Assembly (NCBI GenBank): GCA_037157565.1
Contig: JAZHRO010000026.1
Coordinates: 36,392,501 to 36,456,500, forward strand
Reading direction: 5' to 3'
From: Thalassia testudinum
Taxonomy: Eukaryota; Streptophyta; Magnoliopsida; Alismatales; Hydrocharitaceae
Length of the DNA: 64,000 bases
Every line of letters starts with the position of its first letter. Positions within the stretch are counted from its first letter, which is position 1. The notes beneath the pieces are model-generated. The model worked only from the letters and a program-made list of their open reading frames with translations. It did not search any database and had not been told where the DNA came from. Position numbers and translations under genes: made by a program. Positions 11,601-26,600 of this stretch are shown here, piece by piece.

Positions 11601-14600
11601 TGATGCTCTAGTTCTGCTATGTTCTAAACCACTTTTGTTGTCGATCTGTAGGGGGCTACTTCCCCCCTACCCCCAGGATGCCAACAACTCTAATGACTAG
11701 TGGAGGAACTAAGCATCATACTCTTCCCATTCCCTTTACCTTCCCAAATGCCCTATCCCAATTTTAACTTCTTCTGAAGAGAAAGACTTTCGTTGTTGTT
11801 GGTGTAAGGCAACTACAATTGCTACTCTGTAGTCTGTTCTTCTCTTAAGGTTTGATTTCATTCCACATCTATGCCTGATTACAAAGTAGATCTACACTAT
11901 ATCTACTATTATTACAAATATTTAGGTCAAATCATAATTTAGAATCGAGAAAACCTTTGTTTGATTCCCAAAAATAAAATCTTAAGTTAGTGTTAACATT
12001 AGCATCTTTCCTATTGTAGCCAATTTTGAAAATAGTTATCCATTTAAATATGGAGTATAAGACAGGATTTAGGATTTGGGGCTTAAATGAAAATAGTTAT
12101 CCTTAAAATTTTGATTATTTTGACTACTTCTGTTATTTTTGTTGACATGTGTCAATATGCCTTCGACATGCCCTCAACGTGCCTCCGAAATGGACTATTT
12201 TCACAACATTGAAATTGTCGAAATTTGACATCGAAACATAGGTGTTTTCATGTTGTACCCTTGACGTGTCTGCAAAATGTACACTAAGAAATTTATTAAA
12301 ACAACGTTGAAATCAACATTTTGAACCTTGTTTGGGAGCATCCAGTTATATAGATATGTATAGCTTACAAATCATATAGTCAAAAATAGTTTTTATTTTA
12401 GCTCTTTAGGTTGTAATATACTAGTGAGATGCAAATAAATGAATGATATGAAATTGCAGGACTCAACTATAGAAATGTAGATTATAGGCTTGTCCTACAA
12501 CAGTGCATTCTGCGAGGTTCATTCTGAGGTGCAACTTCAAAGATCCATGCAACTTTTCTCCGATCAACTCTAGCCAGCTGATTCGTGAAAATGGGGCATA
12601 AAATGTATAAAGAAAGCCTTCAAAAGCAATTCCGTGAAGCTTCAATTAAAGTTATTATAAACTTACCTTGTAAATGAAGTTATGAGAAGATAGATTTTTC
12701 TTCTGCAATAATTTGGTTGCAGTTGGAGTATCCGGATACTTAATATCCTGAAATAGTTGCAGAATAACTAACCAATAAAGATTACATGGCATGTTGAAGA
12801 AAACAGATAATCATGAACTACTATATAAAATTCTCTATAAAATAAGTAAAGAGAAAAATGAGCTATTTATTTCACCATGAAACCCTGTAAACAAACCATA
12901 AAGAAATAAAACAAGGAAAAAACTTGATAAAAAAAGACTCAGCACTCCCCTTCAAGTTGGAGCATAAATATCTATCATGCTCAGCTTGGAGTAGCATCAG
13001 TCGAAGGAGGATTGGCAAAAAGCCTTGGTGAATATGTTTGTGGCCTGGTCTTCAGGTGACACATGAAGAGTACAAATGCACCCCTTCTGAATATATCTCT
13101 AGTGTAATGACAATCCACTTCCATGTGCTTCGTTTTTTCGTGAAATACTTGATTGTTGGCAATGAAGAGGACTTTCTTGTTATCACATGTCATCTCCATG
13201 GGAAAAGCATTAAAATACCAAGACCCTCAAGGACAATGCGGATCCACATGAGCTCAGAAGTAGTTTGGGCCATCACCTTATATTCTAGCTCAGCACTTGA
13301 TCTTCTACTATGGTTTTCTTTTGACTTTGTCATGTAACCAAATTCCCTCCAACAAAAGTATAGATCCCTTGGTGGACTTTCTATCTTTTGGACATCCTGC
13401 ATAGTTCGTATAGTTGTATGCCACCATATCTAAACCTTTGCTTATGGAAAATAGTAACCCTTTTCTTAGTGCAGACTTTAAGTAGTTGGGAATCATCATT
13501 GAAGCATCCAAGTGTGCTCATCTGGGCTTATCGATAAATTGGCTCACCTTTCTTACCATAAGAGAGATATTAGGGCACGCGACTGTGACATACAACATTT
13601 TTTGTACTAGGCTCCTGAACTGCCTAGCATCAATCTGTCCCGAGTCATCTTTCTAGAGGTGTATACTCAAGTCCATGGGGATAGAGGTAGGCTTGGCACT
13701 TGACATGCCTATCTCCTGAAGAAGATCCACCACATATTTCTGTTAAAGATGGTAATGTTATGTTTATTTTATGTCTTTATTTCTTATGGACCATGATGTT
13801 ATTTTCCCACACCTCTTCTCTTTATGAAGAGGTGTAGGGTTCCCATAATGAAATAACATATTCTTTACTTCAACTTGGTATCAGAGTGCCAGATTAGGGA
13901 CTCCACCAAAGAAGAAACCCTAACCCTACCTCAAGCCCCTACCACTGCTGCTGTCACTGTAGGATGCCACCACTACCATCAGCGGCAATGTCGACGCCGC
14001 CTTGCCGCCGCAGCAGTGACACGGAAGGCCGCCACCGCTGCCTCCAGCGCTTGTAGCACCGATTGCTACAATAGGTTGCTGCCGCCTCCAATGCTTGTAG
14101 CGCCTGTAGCACCGGTTGCTGCAGCAGGTCATCGCCACCGTTGCCTTTAGCACCTGCAGCCTGTAGCGCCAGTTGCTGCAGCAGGCCGCTGCCTCCAGTG
14201 CCCGACCCTTACCGCCGTTCACGTGCTTGCTGTTGTAGTGCGTTGCTGCATCTTGCTGTGCGTGCTGCAGTAGTGGACCACACCTAGTTGTCGTTGCTGG
14301 CTCTTCTTACCGCCATCCAGGTCGTTGGAGAGGAGATTCTTTGCTGCCAGAACTTCATAGAAAGGTTCTTGAGTCTCTTCGGGATGAAGTCTTGAATCAA
14401 GAACCTTCCTATGTATGTATGACTTCTTTTGATCTTGTGGTCCAATTACGGGGTGTGTATTCCCCGAACATTGATGTTTGATGCAGGAATTTAGATTTGT
14501 GTCCTTGTTTCTCTGGATGTGGTATGTTTGACATTGATGGCAGAGTGTGAGTATGGTGCGCTAGGAGCAGTACAAGAGTCACCATGGAGAAGAGTGGTTA

Positions 14601-17600
14601 ATCGACTATGGTGCATTACAGCATCTGTGCGGTGATTCGACCTATTTCCGCTCGCTACAGTTCGTTCCTCCAGGGAGGACTGTACAGGTAGCTGATGGTA
14701 GACACACCCCAGTGAGGGGTAAGGGGGAGGTGTCTGTGACCCCCAGGTTGAAGTTGTCTGGCACGTTACACGTTCTAGAATTCCCGCTTAGCCTATTGTT
14801 CGTGAGTAGGATCACGAAAGATCTCAACTGCAAAGTGATCTTCGATGATGTCGGATGTGTTGTCCAAGACAAGCTCACCGGGAAGATTGTCGTCAGAGGT
14901 ACAGAGGAGAATGGCGTTTACCGTTTGGGATAGGAGCCGTTTGTAGGAGTTACTCGGTATGGTAGTGGAAGTGTTCTACAGTGGCATGTTCATCTTGGGA
15001 ACTTGTATTTGGATCGCCTTAGGAGGGTAATACCACATATTTCTCCAACTGCTACTGTGCAGTGTTGATGTAAATACGTTTATATCACATAAACTGTCTA
15101 TTTATGCGTGTTCTTAGGCGTAAAGTTGCATCATACATTATAAATATTGCATAACATGCATCATCATGCATTTAGATTAGGTTGTATAAATTTTAAGTTA
15201 ATTTTTCCTTTTTATGGTTAGGTAATAAGGTGACATTTAATCGGGGCCTCGGATTGAAGATTCAACCGTACGGATCTGATTATGGCGACGATTGGAGTTG
15301 AACGACTCAAGATCGCCTCGATTGGACTTCCGTAGCATCAGATATAGTTCGAGAAAGATCAGAGGTCAAGGGCCAATATGGTGTAAATCCACACTTTAGA
15401 TGACAAATCTAACTGCACGAATGGGTTTGGATCGACGATCGTAGCCCAACGATGTGAAAATCGATCCAATCCGACGTCCATGGCACCACCTACAAGCATT
15501 TGAAGATGGACGGTTAGGATGCCTGCCCGCACCTCTCTGCTCAACTCGTGAAGGTTCCCACGATGAGAGATCTTGGCCGTTGAACGAAGATCCAATGGCC
15601 AAGATCGGTTGGGAGTGAAATCACTCGCGCGACAAAGCAACGGATTGGCATAGTGGTGAAGGGCGCTGTGCAGAAGTGGTCGCATGTTCGAGTTCGCGCA
15701 CCTCAAATTAGAAGCGCAGGCGAAGTTCGCCCTTTGGATGAAGCGTGAGCGACGCAGATGGGCTAGACGTGGTGCAACGAGATGCGCAGGCAGGTGCACG
15801 CGAAATCAGACGCCCAAGTCCACATGCAATCACACACACGGGCATTGGGCACATTGAAGGAGAAGCGACGCTGAGAGCTTTTAAGCTGTCTAATCACTTG
15901 ATCGGACGACTAAGAGCTTGTGTGCGTGATGCATGCGTTGAGTGCGAGGAGGCGGGGACGTGCACGCACGTTGCCCACGTTCAGGTCTTTAGTGACGGTT
16001 TTATCCGTTATTAAAGGCCCCTACATTAATGTTTTAATGTTAAAATGACCTATTTGCCCCCAACCTCTACACCTATAAAAAGGCCTACGCCCCTCCACAT
16101 ATCATTGATCCCTTCCTCTCTTCTCTCACCCCCCTCAAAGGCTCTACGAGCTTGTCCCAAACCCGGGATGCTTCATTAGAGTTAAATTAGAAATTTTCCA
16201 CCTTCACTTCCTTCATGGAGCATCCCGTGGTTGTTTTCTCACGGCCATTCGGGAAGCGGATCCTACTGCGACGTCGCCCTCCCCGTCCTCCGTCGTCCGT
16301 CGTCATTTTCCTTCGTCCCGCATCTCACCATCTTCGTCCGAGCGCTCCATCAATGCGGTTTATCCTCCAAGCAGCTGTCGAGGAGGATAATTTTTCACCT
16401 CCCTTCTCTTTACTACTTTTTAGAGTAGATTTACCGCTTTCTAGTTGTAATATTTCCAGCTTTTTGGTATAATGATTAGTTGTAATGAACATTACTCTGT
16501 GGTTATGAAATTCATGTTTATTCTATCTCTATTTTGTCTTTATTTGTATTATTCTCTCTCTTCTATTAATTATTATTTAAGTAGATGCTAGTTTAGATTT
16601 AATTCGACGAGCTAATCTGCTTCATGACAACAAAACAAATGCGATTTTTAATCAAACATTCGCCTCCCTATGTTCGACCCGGAATTCTTTTTGAGTTTCG
16701 GTAAATTTATTTGTTGAGGGATTTTCTCGCAAATCGCACTACAACGGGTTTTCAAAACTCAACTCTTTTTGTGACGATTTTCTGCCTCAATAAGTGTGAT
16801 GCTTGTCAATTGGGTAAGCACCATCAGTCCTCTTTTCCAGCAGTGCCTCTCCTGGATGTTTGACATTATTTCAATTGCTGCATATGAATGTATGGGAACC
16901 AAGTAGAGTCCCAGACTGAATGGGACACTGGTACTACCTAGTTGTCGTAAATGATTTCTTTAGAGCCACATGGGCGTTTTTGTTGAAGAGCAAGGCAGAG
17001 GTTGGTGGTGCATAAAGACTCTTCTTCTGAAAATTATCACACAGTATTCAGCAACAATGAATATGGTGCGGACTGATAATGCCCTTGAGTTCTGCACTGC
17101 CAGACTTAAGGAGTTCTACAAGACCCATGGGATTGTCCACCAGACCACCTGTCCTTACACTTCACAGCAGAGCGGAGTCGCAGAACGGAAGCACAGACAC
17201 TTGTTAGATGTTGCCCATACATTATTGATTCATCACAATGTACCACAGAGATACTGAGGGGACGCAATTCTGACAGCGACTTATCTCATCAATAGGATGC
17301 TCAGCTCAGTTCTTCATGAGCAGATATCGATTCTTCTTTTGCATACAGATGATGAGTTATTTCATGTGTCTCCCAGAACCTTTGGATGTGTTGCATTCGT
17401 CCATGTGTCGTCACCTGGTCGTGATAAGCTGGCTCCTCCCGCTATCAAGTGCATATTTTTGGGATACTCTAAGACACAGAAGGGGTACCATTGCTATGAT
17501 CCTCTGTAGAACAGACATTATGTTAATGTTGATGTGACTTTTCATGAGGATACATCATATTTCTCAATCACTGGATAGAGGAGCTCCTGTGATGATGTTG

Positions 17601-20600
17601 CCTTTCTTCCCTTGCTTATTCCGTGTACAGAGACTCAGGTGTCTATTCTCAGTCCAGACCTCCAGTTGATAGACAGATGAGCTTTTCCTCTCTGGATGAT
17701 TTTAAGATATTGCACGGGCCATTACATACTTATCACAGGCATCACACTACTTTTTAGAGGCCTCCCTCACTAGCAGCTGATGGTTCATAGGTAGTTGAGA
17801 GGGTACCTGATGCCAGTGACAGGTTGGTTAGACCTGACTCCCCAAATAGTGCAGATCACCACAGTGGCGAGGCTCCTACAGCGACTCAATCAGAGGTACC
17901 AAATGATTCAGATCTCCTTCTTGCCATTAGGAGATCACCGCGCACTTGTGAGTCTAGATACCGAGTCGCAGGTAGTTTGGCTACCGATGGTCTTGCTCCT
18001 CAATTTAGTAGCTTCTGTCAAGCATTTACAGCGTCACACATTCCGTCTATCTACCAGTAGGTCATGCTTGATCCAAAGTGGCGTCAAGCCATGGAGGATG
18101 AGATGATAGCACTTTGGAGTAGACAAACTTGGGATCTCATCTCGCTTCCTACTGCACAACTGGTTAGATCCCGATGAGTCTTTGCCTTGAAATACAACCT
18201 TGATGGGTCTATTTCGAGGTATAAGGCCAGGCTAGTAGCAAAGGAGTTCACCCAGACATATAGGGTAGACTTCTTTGATACTTTGTCTCCTGTTGCATAG
18301 CTTGCCACTGTCCGGATACTTATTTCTGTTGCTGCTTACAGAGATTGGCCATTGTACCAGCCGGATGTGAAGAACCCCTTCTCTATGGCGATCTTCAAGA
18401 GGAAGTTTACATGCAACAACCCTTGGGTTTCGAGGTTCAGGAGGAGTGTGTGCAGATTGAGGAAAGCAATCTATGGATTAAAGTAGAGTCCAAGAGCCTG
18501 GTTTCAGAAGTTATCAGAGGTACTCCATTAGATTGGTCTGAGGCGCTCTACTTCAGATCACTCCTTATTTACTAGGAAGACTGACAGGGGGACTGTAGCA
18601 CTCCTGATATAGGTGGATGATCTTATCATCACTGAGGATGAGAGAGATGGGAGAGATGAAGTCAAGAGGCACTTATCAGAGAAATTTGTTATGAAAGATC
18701 TTGGACAGTTGAGGTATTTCTTGGGGATTGAAGTTGCATGTGGCAGGGATGGAGTAGTACTCTTTTAGAGGAAGTATGCTCTTGATCTTCTTCAGGAGAC
18801 CAGCATATTAGCAGCAAAGGCTGCAAATATTCCTATGGATCCCAAGGTCCATTTATATGATGAAAGATCTGAGATGGTTGACAGTAAAGCCTATAGGTAG
18901 CTGGTTGGTAAGCTCCTTTACCTCACCATCACTTATCCAGACTTGTCTTTATCTGTTGGTAGGCTTAGCCAGTTTATGGATAAGTCAACTAGGCAGTACT
19001 GGGAGGCTGCAATGCAGGTGCTTAGGTATGTGAAGAAAGCACCAAAACGAGGATTATTATTCCGCAAGGGAACGCCCATAGGGATTGTAGCATACTCTGA
19101 TACTGATTATGCTGGCTGTGCTGGGGACAGAAAATCTACTACAGGATTTTGCACCTTTGTTGCAGGTAATCCGATTACATGGAGGAGAAAGAAGCAAGCA
19201 GTTGTATCCAGATCCAGTGCCAAGTCAAAGTATAGGGTTATGGACTAAACAGCCACTGAGATGGTACGGGTCAAGTCAGTTCAGTTAGATCTTCATGTTC
19301 CTCTGGATAGATCTATGGAGATGCGGTATGATAACAGAGCAGCGACTTACATTGCCAATAATCCTATGTTCCATGAGAGGACAAAGCATGTTAAGATTGA
19401 CTGCCACTATACTAGGGATCTCATTCAACGTGGAGCGCTACATACCACGAGTGTCACTTCTGAGGAGCAGGCAGCAGATGTCTGCACAAAGCCCCTCGCC
19501 AGATTTGCCTTTGAGGCATGTTGTTCCAAGCTGAGCATGATAGATATTCATGCTATAGCTTGAGGGGGAGTGTTAAAGATGGTGATGTTATGTTTATTTT
19601 ATGTCTTTATTTCTTATGGACCATGATGTTATTTTCCCACACCTCTTCTCTTTATAAAGAGGTGTAGGGCTCCCATAATGAAATAACGCATTCTTTTCTT
19701 CAACTATTTCCTCTAGGAAAGAACTACTCCACTTGCATTTCTAGCTACATCAATCTCAAAGAAGTTTTAGAGGAAGCCCAAGTCCATAAAAAAATGCTTC
19801 ACCAAAAATACCTTTCTACCTGTTGAGTTATTTTTTCTTTGTTTTGATATGTTTCTTTTAAAGTGAGGGCATACTTGTGATCTTACCCCTTTGTGTCTCT
19901 CTATATAAAGGCACTTAGGGTTTCTAATAAACGTTTGATGGACAATTCAACCCAATATGGTATGAGAGCAACAATCTTAGATTAATATTTAGGTATCCTA
20001 CCAAATATCTAGCCTCGAAACCTTCACCAAAACACTAGATCTTCCTTCTTCCTCACCGACGGCTACCACCGCCATCGGTGGCTACTATACCCACCAGCGG
20101 TGCTTGCAATAGCCACTGAAGGTTGCAAGAGCCTTCATGGGGGCTTGATCTACCTGCAGCACCCCTTCCCAGCACTAGGAGAGGGTCTTTCGACCCCCAC
20201 GCAGTCGCTCATGGTGCTCAGCACCGCCCCTAGCGTCGCCTTAGCGACGCATACGGCACGCATAGTCAATCACGGTGCTCAGCACTGCTCTTAGAGCTGC
20301 CCTAACACCACTTATAGCGTGCGCAATTGCTCTCGATGCTCAGCATCGCCCTTAGTAGTGCCCAGCGTTGCTGCAGGAGGCTAACAGCGCTCCCCACAAG
20401 TAGCAGTGCTGCTGCAGGATGCCAGAAGTCTCCTCCATTTATAGCGGTGCCGCCTTTAGGGCTGCCTAAGCCCTTTGGTGTAGTGTACGTGCAACAAACA
20501 CGGGTTACAGTGCCACAGGGGCTTCGGGTGGTCACCTATGATATGATTTGGTGAGTATTCGTGGATCGGTGAAGGTTTCAGTCCCCCATACGGTCTGATT

Positions 20601-23600
20601 TTTTACTGAAATCTCTTGATCCTTGGTTTCCCACTTGTCAGGCATTATGGAAGACAAGGAGGTTTCTAGCGACTTTGTGGGGGAGATTCCTACTTCAAGC
20701 GCATCTTTTTTTATGCAAGGAACCACTATCAAGTTGGGTGGCTCTAACCTTCTTCTGTGGTCTACCTTTCTTTCTCGATTTGTGGGATTGCATCGGAAGA
20801 AATACATTTCTCATAGGTGTTGGATAAAGCATAGAGTTCCTCAGGGACATCAGACCATGTCTACCGCTGGTGTTTCTATGGCTCAGATGTCTGGTACTGC
20901 TGCTAATGCCAGAGGTGTTAGTAAGCCATCTTGGCTTGCAGACTCAGGTGCATCCTCCCACATCACAAGAGATGCTATGCCATTTTCGTCTCTTCGACCA
21001 TTAACTACTCCAGTACATGTCAAAGTAGTAGATAGTGCCTTGTCCCTTGTGACAGGCTTGGGTGACATCCCTCTATCCTCTAGTCTGCCTCTCTGATATT
21101 ATGCATGCGCCTAAATTTATTACTAAGGCATTAAAATGCAGGAAAGTATTTTATGATCATTTTTTCTACTTGCAGGATCTCCTGACAATGAAGCAGATTG
21201 GTGGGGGACTTGAGCAGAATGGCTTGTCTTACTTTAATCTCCCACCAGAACATCATTCTATGGCTGCCACTTTTGCCACTTCAGCTTTACAGTGACATCT
21301 TAGATTGGGACATCCTAGTGTTTCTGTTCTTCATCGCCAGTTTCCTGATATGTAGTTTCCCAACTCGTTTTCTTGCGATGCTTGTCAACTCAGCAAGTGA
21401 AATGATCCTTCCTAGGGTCATTCGAGAATTTTCTGAAAGGGTAGGGGTGTGAGTTCAATTGTAAACTCCTTGGGTTTTAGTTATGGGACCTGCAAGGAAG
21501 AGGGGAGCCTTGCGAGGGCAATCCTGCAATTTTCCCTCTCACTCCCACCACAACTCACCACAACACATGCACACAAACCCTAAACCCCTCCCTTTATAAC
21601 ACCCCCTCACCCCTCCACCCTCTCCACCCACCAACACCACCTCCACCTTCACTCCACCTCCTAGCAGCCGGCGGCCTCCCCTCCTCTTCCTCGTCCCCCT
21701 TATAGCCATGAGTGGGGGAGGAGGGAAGCAAGAGGAGCATGGGTGAGGGAGAGAGAGAGAGTGGGTGAGGGAAGGAGTAGGAGGTGTGAGGAGAGGAGAG
21801 AAACTCGGAGGAGCTCGGGAGAGGGGCGGTGCGTGCGAGGAAAGGAGCTCGAGAGGGAGAAGCCGCGCAGGGGGAACCTACGCGAGGAGGGCGCCACTGC
21901 TACGGTTGTAGTAGCTGGAGCTCGCGAGGAGAAGCTTCGCGAGGCCTTCTGTGGAGTCATTTTTTCCGCAGTATCAGACGGCTGTGACGCTTTCCAGACG
22001 TCTGAAGGAGCCACAGGACATCTAGGTCTGACATCGGATGTTTGACAGCACGTAGGGTGCCAAGGTATGTACCCTACATGAACCTGCATGCATGTACATC
22101 AGTTGTTATGTGTCGCGTTTTTAACCTGCGCATGCATGCACAAGTACGAGGCTTTGGAAAGGCGCATGGCATGCCTTTCGAGGCACTTTAAGATGTTTGG
22201 AGACCATGTCAGACATCAGATTGCTCTTCCAGACGACCAGGAGCGATGTCAGATGTCTGGAAGCTCCCTCAGATGACTACGAAGGGGTTCAGATGTCTAA
22301 AAAAAACTCAGGAAAGCAAGGTGAGCTTTTGCGATTGTTTAAGACGTCTGGGACTTACCCCAAATGTCTGATTTTGGTCAGAATGCGTGTTTTAGGCCAG
22401 TTTAGGGCCCAAACGAAGTTGATTTTACGCAAACGAAGTATCGATGGTTTCTATTCGGAATTCTCTACGTATTAGTGTCGCACCTATGCTATTTTGAACT
22501 CGTTTGACACGATTGGTCAATGATATAGGTCTCAAGTTTGTAGTATATACGAGACCCACGGAGACGACGTGATCTACTATACGAGCCCCCATTTCACCCG
22601 AATATCCCGGTAGAGTGGTCTTTGTTAATACTGTGATTTAAATGATGAACGTGCATGCTGTATTAGAATGATCTAATTGAACCTTAGGATATGAAATGAA
22701 CTCTAGAGCTGAAAAGAATGAATGTACATTACTTGAGCCACGCTGTTATACTTTGAAATGTATGTTAAAGTCTTTCCGGTTAACAATTGAATAGTTAAGT
22801 GATGTGGTGCTTGTTTCATTTATTAAATCACGAACTGCCTGTTATACGATTAAAAATCAGAATGTGAATGGAAACATATGACGTATCATGAAAAAGACGA
22901 ATACTGATGCACGAACCCTACGAGGAACTAGAAGAGGAATCAAATACCGTGATATGGAAATCCACTGTGTGCGGAATATGTTTCCTATGGGCTGGTTGGT
23001 TGTACGATTTTCGGTATGAAAAGTGAGCTGAACCTTGTGTATGTGGTACCGAGGAGAGCTGCTGTCACTTTAGTGTAGGGGGAGTTAGCCGCCCCTTGGG
23101 TTGGGACCTGGGGTTAGGAGTGACTCCCTACACCGACTTTTGTTAGGCCCACTAGGCAAACTGGGATAGCTGGGCGAGGGTACGTTGGCTGTTGAGGGGA
23201 GTGACCCCTGTTCGATTCTATGTTGTACGTTTGGACATACCCGTTAGCGGAAACGATTGATCGAGTGTCAGTGCGGGATAGCCACCCGTACGCTTATCAC
23301 GCATGCCGTAGTCACCGCTACGTCGCGGCCATGACCCTAGGGTGGTAGACTGGGTGTAGGACTACCACGAGGTGCTCTCCCAGCCAGGAGAGTGCCACGT
23401 GTATATCCTGCATCGCGGGGAAAACTGCATCAAGATCGTTCCCTTAGGGAACAAGTGGATTTGAGAAATGTTGTGGACTCGTACTATAAATTGAATCAGA
23501 AATGCATAGATGTTTATTCGGAAACAAATAATAATACATAACTGAAAATTGGATGGTTAGTTAGCTACTTATTTCATTTATATTTAATTGCATATAAATG

Positions 23601-26600
23601 ACTTATCCACCACTCTACTCAGCGTTAGCTACCTATAGATTTATATAACCATGTTCAAATCAGGGAGTTGAGCAGTTAGTGCCACCGGCTACAGAGGACG
23701 CTAGGCCTAGTCGAGCCCAACCGTAGTCCTTTCCCTTTTTTCGTTGCAGAGGTTTTTGTTAGTAGTGAGTACTTTTAGCATATAATACCTGTTTTGGTTA
23801 TCTCTCTCTGTTCTAGTTGTGATGGATATGTCTGTAGTAGTACTTTTCCACTTGTGGCATGTAATATCTTTTAGATATTCTATTCTATTTCCATTGCTGT
23901 CTATTTTTTATTTCTTCTTAGTTACATTACATGTGTGGTTGTGGAATGTCTTATGCATTTGGTTATTTCTCTTTGGATGACTGGGTCTTGGGATCTAGTC
24001 GAGGTGGCCGCTCTCAAGTTCCGTAGGGAGTCGGGATTGGGTCGTAACAGCAAGCATTATAGAGTTTCCTTTCCTAGTAGTTATAGTAGAATTGAGTCTG
24101 CTTTCTCGCTTGTTCACGTTGATTTATGGGGCCCATGTCGGGGTAGGAGTCTTGGGGGTTTTCGGTATTTTTTGGTCTTGGTAGATGATTATACTCATTT
24201 TAGTTGGAATTTTATGATGACAGAGAAATTTGAAACTTCTACTTTGATTAAAAATTGTGTATGAAACAAAGACTCAGTTCTTCACTACTATTCGCACGTT
24301 TCTGACTGACAATGGGCTTGAGTTTGTGAATTCTATTTTGACCCACTTTTTTCAATCTCTTGGTATTATACATTAGACTTCTTGTATTTATACATCCCAA
24401 TAGAATGGGGTGACAACACAAATTGAGACACCTTCTTGATATTGCCCGCACTATTATGTTTCAAATGCATGTTCCTACCACCTTCTGGGCTGATGTTGTA
24501 CTTATGACTGCTTTTTTGATTAATCGTGTCTTCTTATGTTCTTGATGGGAAGATCCCATATTCTATTTTGTTTCCTGATTAGGAGCTATTTTCTCTTCCT
24601 CCGAAGGTGTTTGGATGTGTTTGTTTTATTCATTTATTCAAGGTGGACAACTTAGCTCCTATATTCATTAAGTGTATTTTTCTGGGTTGTTCTAAAACCC
24701 AGAAGAGGCATAAATGTTATGATATTGTTCACATCGATTTTATGTTGTAAGGATGTGACCTTTTTTGAGGATGTGTCATATTATACTGCAGCAAGAGAGT
24801 TTGGCAGGATCACATAGGATGTCCTATTGCCTATGTCCAGTGCTGCGCCTCCAGGTCCCTCTGAGCCTCCTGTATCTCATAATGTTCCTCCTATTTCTTA
24901 TCCTAGACATCGTGAGGTGCCAACCACAGATACCCTTCCTCAACATTTTCAGCGTAGACCTCCTACCACTATCTAGGCAGAGGAACCACTTTCTACTATT
25001 CATGTTCAGTCCTCTGCTGATATTGTTGATTCAAACGGAGGTCCATGCCCTACACCACCAAAGGTACCTAATGTGGATCTTTCTATTTCTCAGAGGAAGC
25101 TACAATGATCATGTGCTAAATATTTTGTTTCCAATTATATGTCACTTGATTGTTTATTTGCAGTAGGGAGGCTTTTATTTTTTGCAATGGACAACATAAA
25201 TATTCCCAGGAATCATGTTAAGTCTTCTTAGGACCCATCCTAGACCTTAACCATGGAGAAGATAGTTGCTCTTCAGTCCAAGGGTACCTGGGAACTTGTT
25301 GACCTACACTCGGTGCTACTGTTGTGGGTTGTAGGTGGGTGTTCACCCTGAAATGCCACCCAGATGGTACAGTGGAAAGATACAAAGCACACTTGGTTGC
25401 CAAAGGTTACACACAAACCTTTGGAGTTGATTATTTTGAGACATTTTCTCCAGTAACCATATTTAACTCAATGATGATATTTCTTTCTGTGGCAGTCAAC
25501 AGTGGATGGTCACTTTTACAGCTTGATATTAAAAATGCTTTCCTCTATGGTGATTTAAAGGAAGAGGTCTACATGCAACCACCCCTTGGTTTCATGGTTA
25601 AGGGGGAGCATCAGAAAGTTTACAAATTGAAGAAGGCAATTTATGGCCTTAAGTAGAGTCCTAGGGCATGGTTTGAGAGATTTAATAAAGTCGTGCAAGA
25701 TTTTGGATTTACTAGATCCATTGCAGATCACTCTGTCTTTACTATGCATAGAGCTGCTGGATCTATTATTATTATTATATATGTAGATGATATACTACTT
25801 GCTGGAAGTGATGAAACAGGAATAGAGGCCACCAAAAATTTCTTCTATTCTCAGTTTGTTACTAAAGATCTAGGGAAGATAAATTATTTTTTAGGCATTA
25901 AGGTGCAGCATGTTGATGGGGGTCTTGTTTGTCACAGAGGAAATATGTTTTTGATATGCTAAAAGAGATAGGAATGCTGGGTTGCAAGCCTGCTGGCATT
26001 CCTATGGGCCCTTCTTTGCCATTTGTAGATTCTGAGAGCCCACTACTTCAAGATGTCACCAGATATCGTGCTATGGTGGGAAAACTATTATATCTGATTG
26101 TTATGAGACTTGACATTTGTTTTACTATTGGGAAACTAAGCCAGTTTATGCAGTCTCCTAGAGAAGTACATTGGGATGGTGTATGTCAAGTATGAGATAT
26201 CTCAAGCAAACTCCTAGTAAGGGGCTATTATTTATGAAGCATGGCCATTTGGAAGTCTAGGGGTATTCATATGCAGATTATGTAGGGGCACATGAGGACA
26301 AAAGATCTACTACTGGCTATTGTACCTATGTGGGTGGCAACTTAGTCACCTGGAGAAGTAAGAAGCAAAATATTATCTTGAGGTCCAGTGCAGAATCAGA
26401 GTATAAGGCTATGGCCCATACTACTTGTGAGCTTCTATGGGTGAGATCTATTTTATGTGATTTGGGAGTGTCTGTTTCTGGTCTTACTCCCATGTGCTGT
26501 GATAATAAAGCAGTTGCATTTATTGCCAATAATCCTACCTTCACGAGAGAACAAAGCATATAGAGGTTGATTGCTATTTTATCAGAGATACCATTACTTT

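Larger units (their letters stand above)
13741..19705 (+). mobile_element. Copia D: nested plus-strand retrotransposon
   Basis: Identical-length LTRs of 135 bp (13741-13875 and 19571-19705) differ at about six positions. The target duplication ATTTC is at 13736-13740 and 19706-19710, and the primer site TGGTATCAGAG starts at 13876. Without the solo LTR nested at 15066-16792 the element is about 4.2 kb. Domains in order: low-complexity leader, GAG-pre-integrase, integrase, RT, RNase H, then a GAGGGGGAG polypurine tract. The gag core appears to be missing and pol is interrupted by stops, so it is dead. By LTR divergence it is the youngest of the three Copias in this intron. Confidence 0.93.

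Noticed and set aside
21743..22475. Charged frames ([11 protein letters not shown]..., [10 protein letters not shown]...) within the solo LTR
   Set aside because: They lie inside a bounded 2.65-kb solo LTR and come from GA-rich and GACGTCT-rich DNA.
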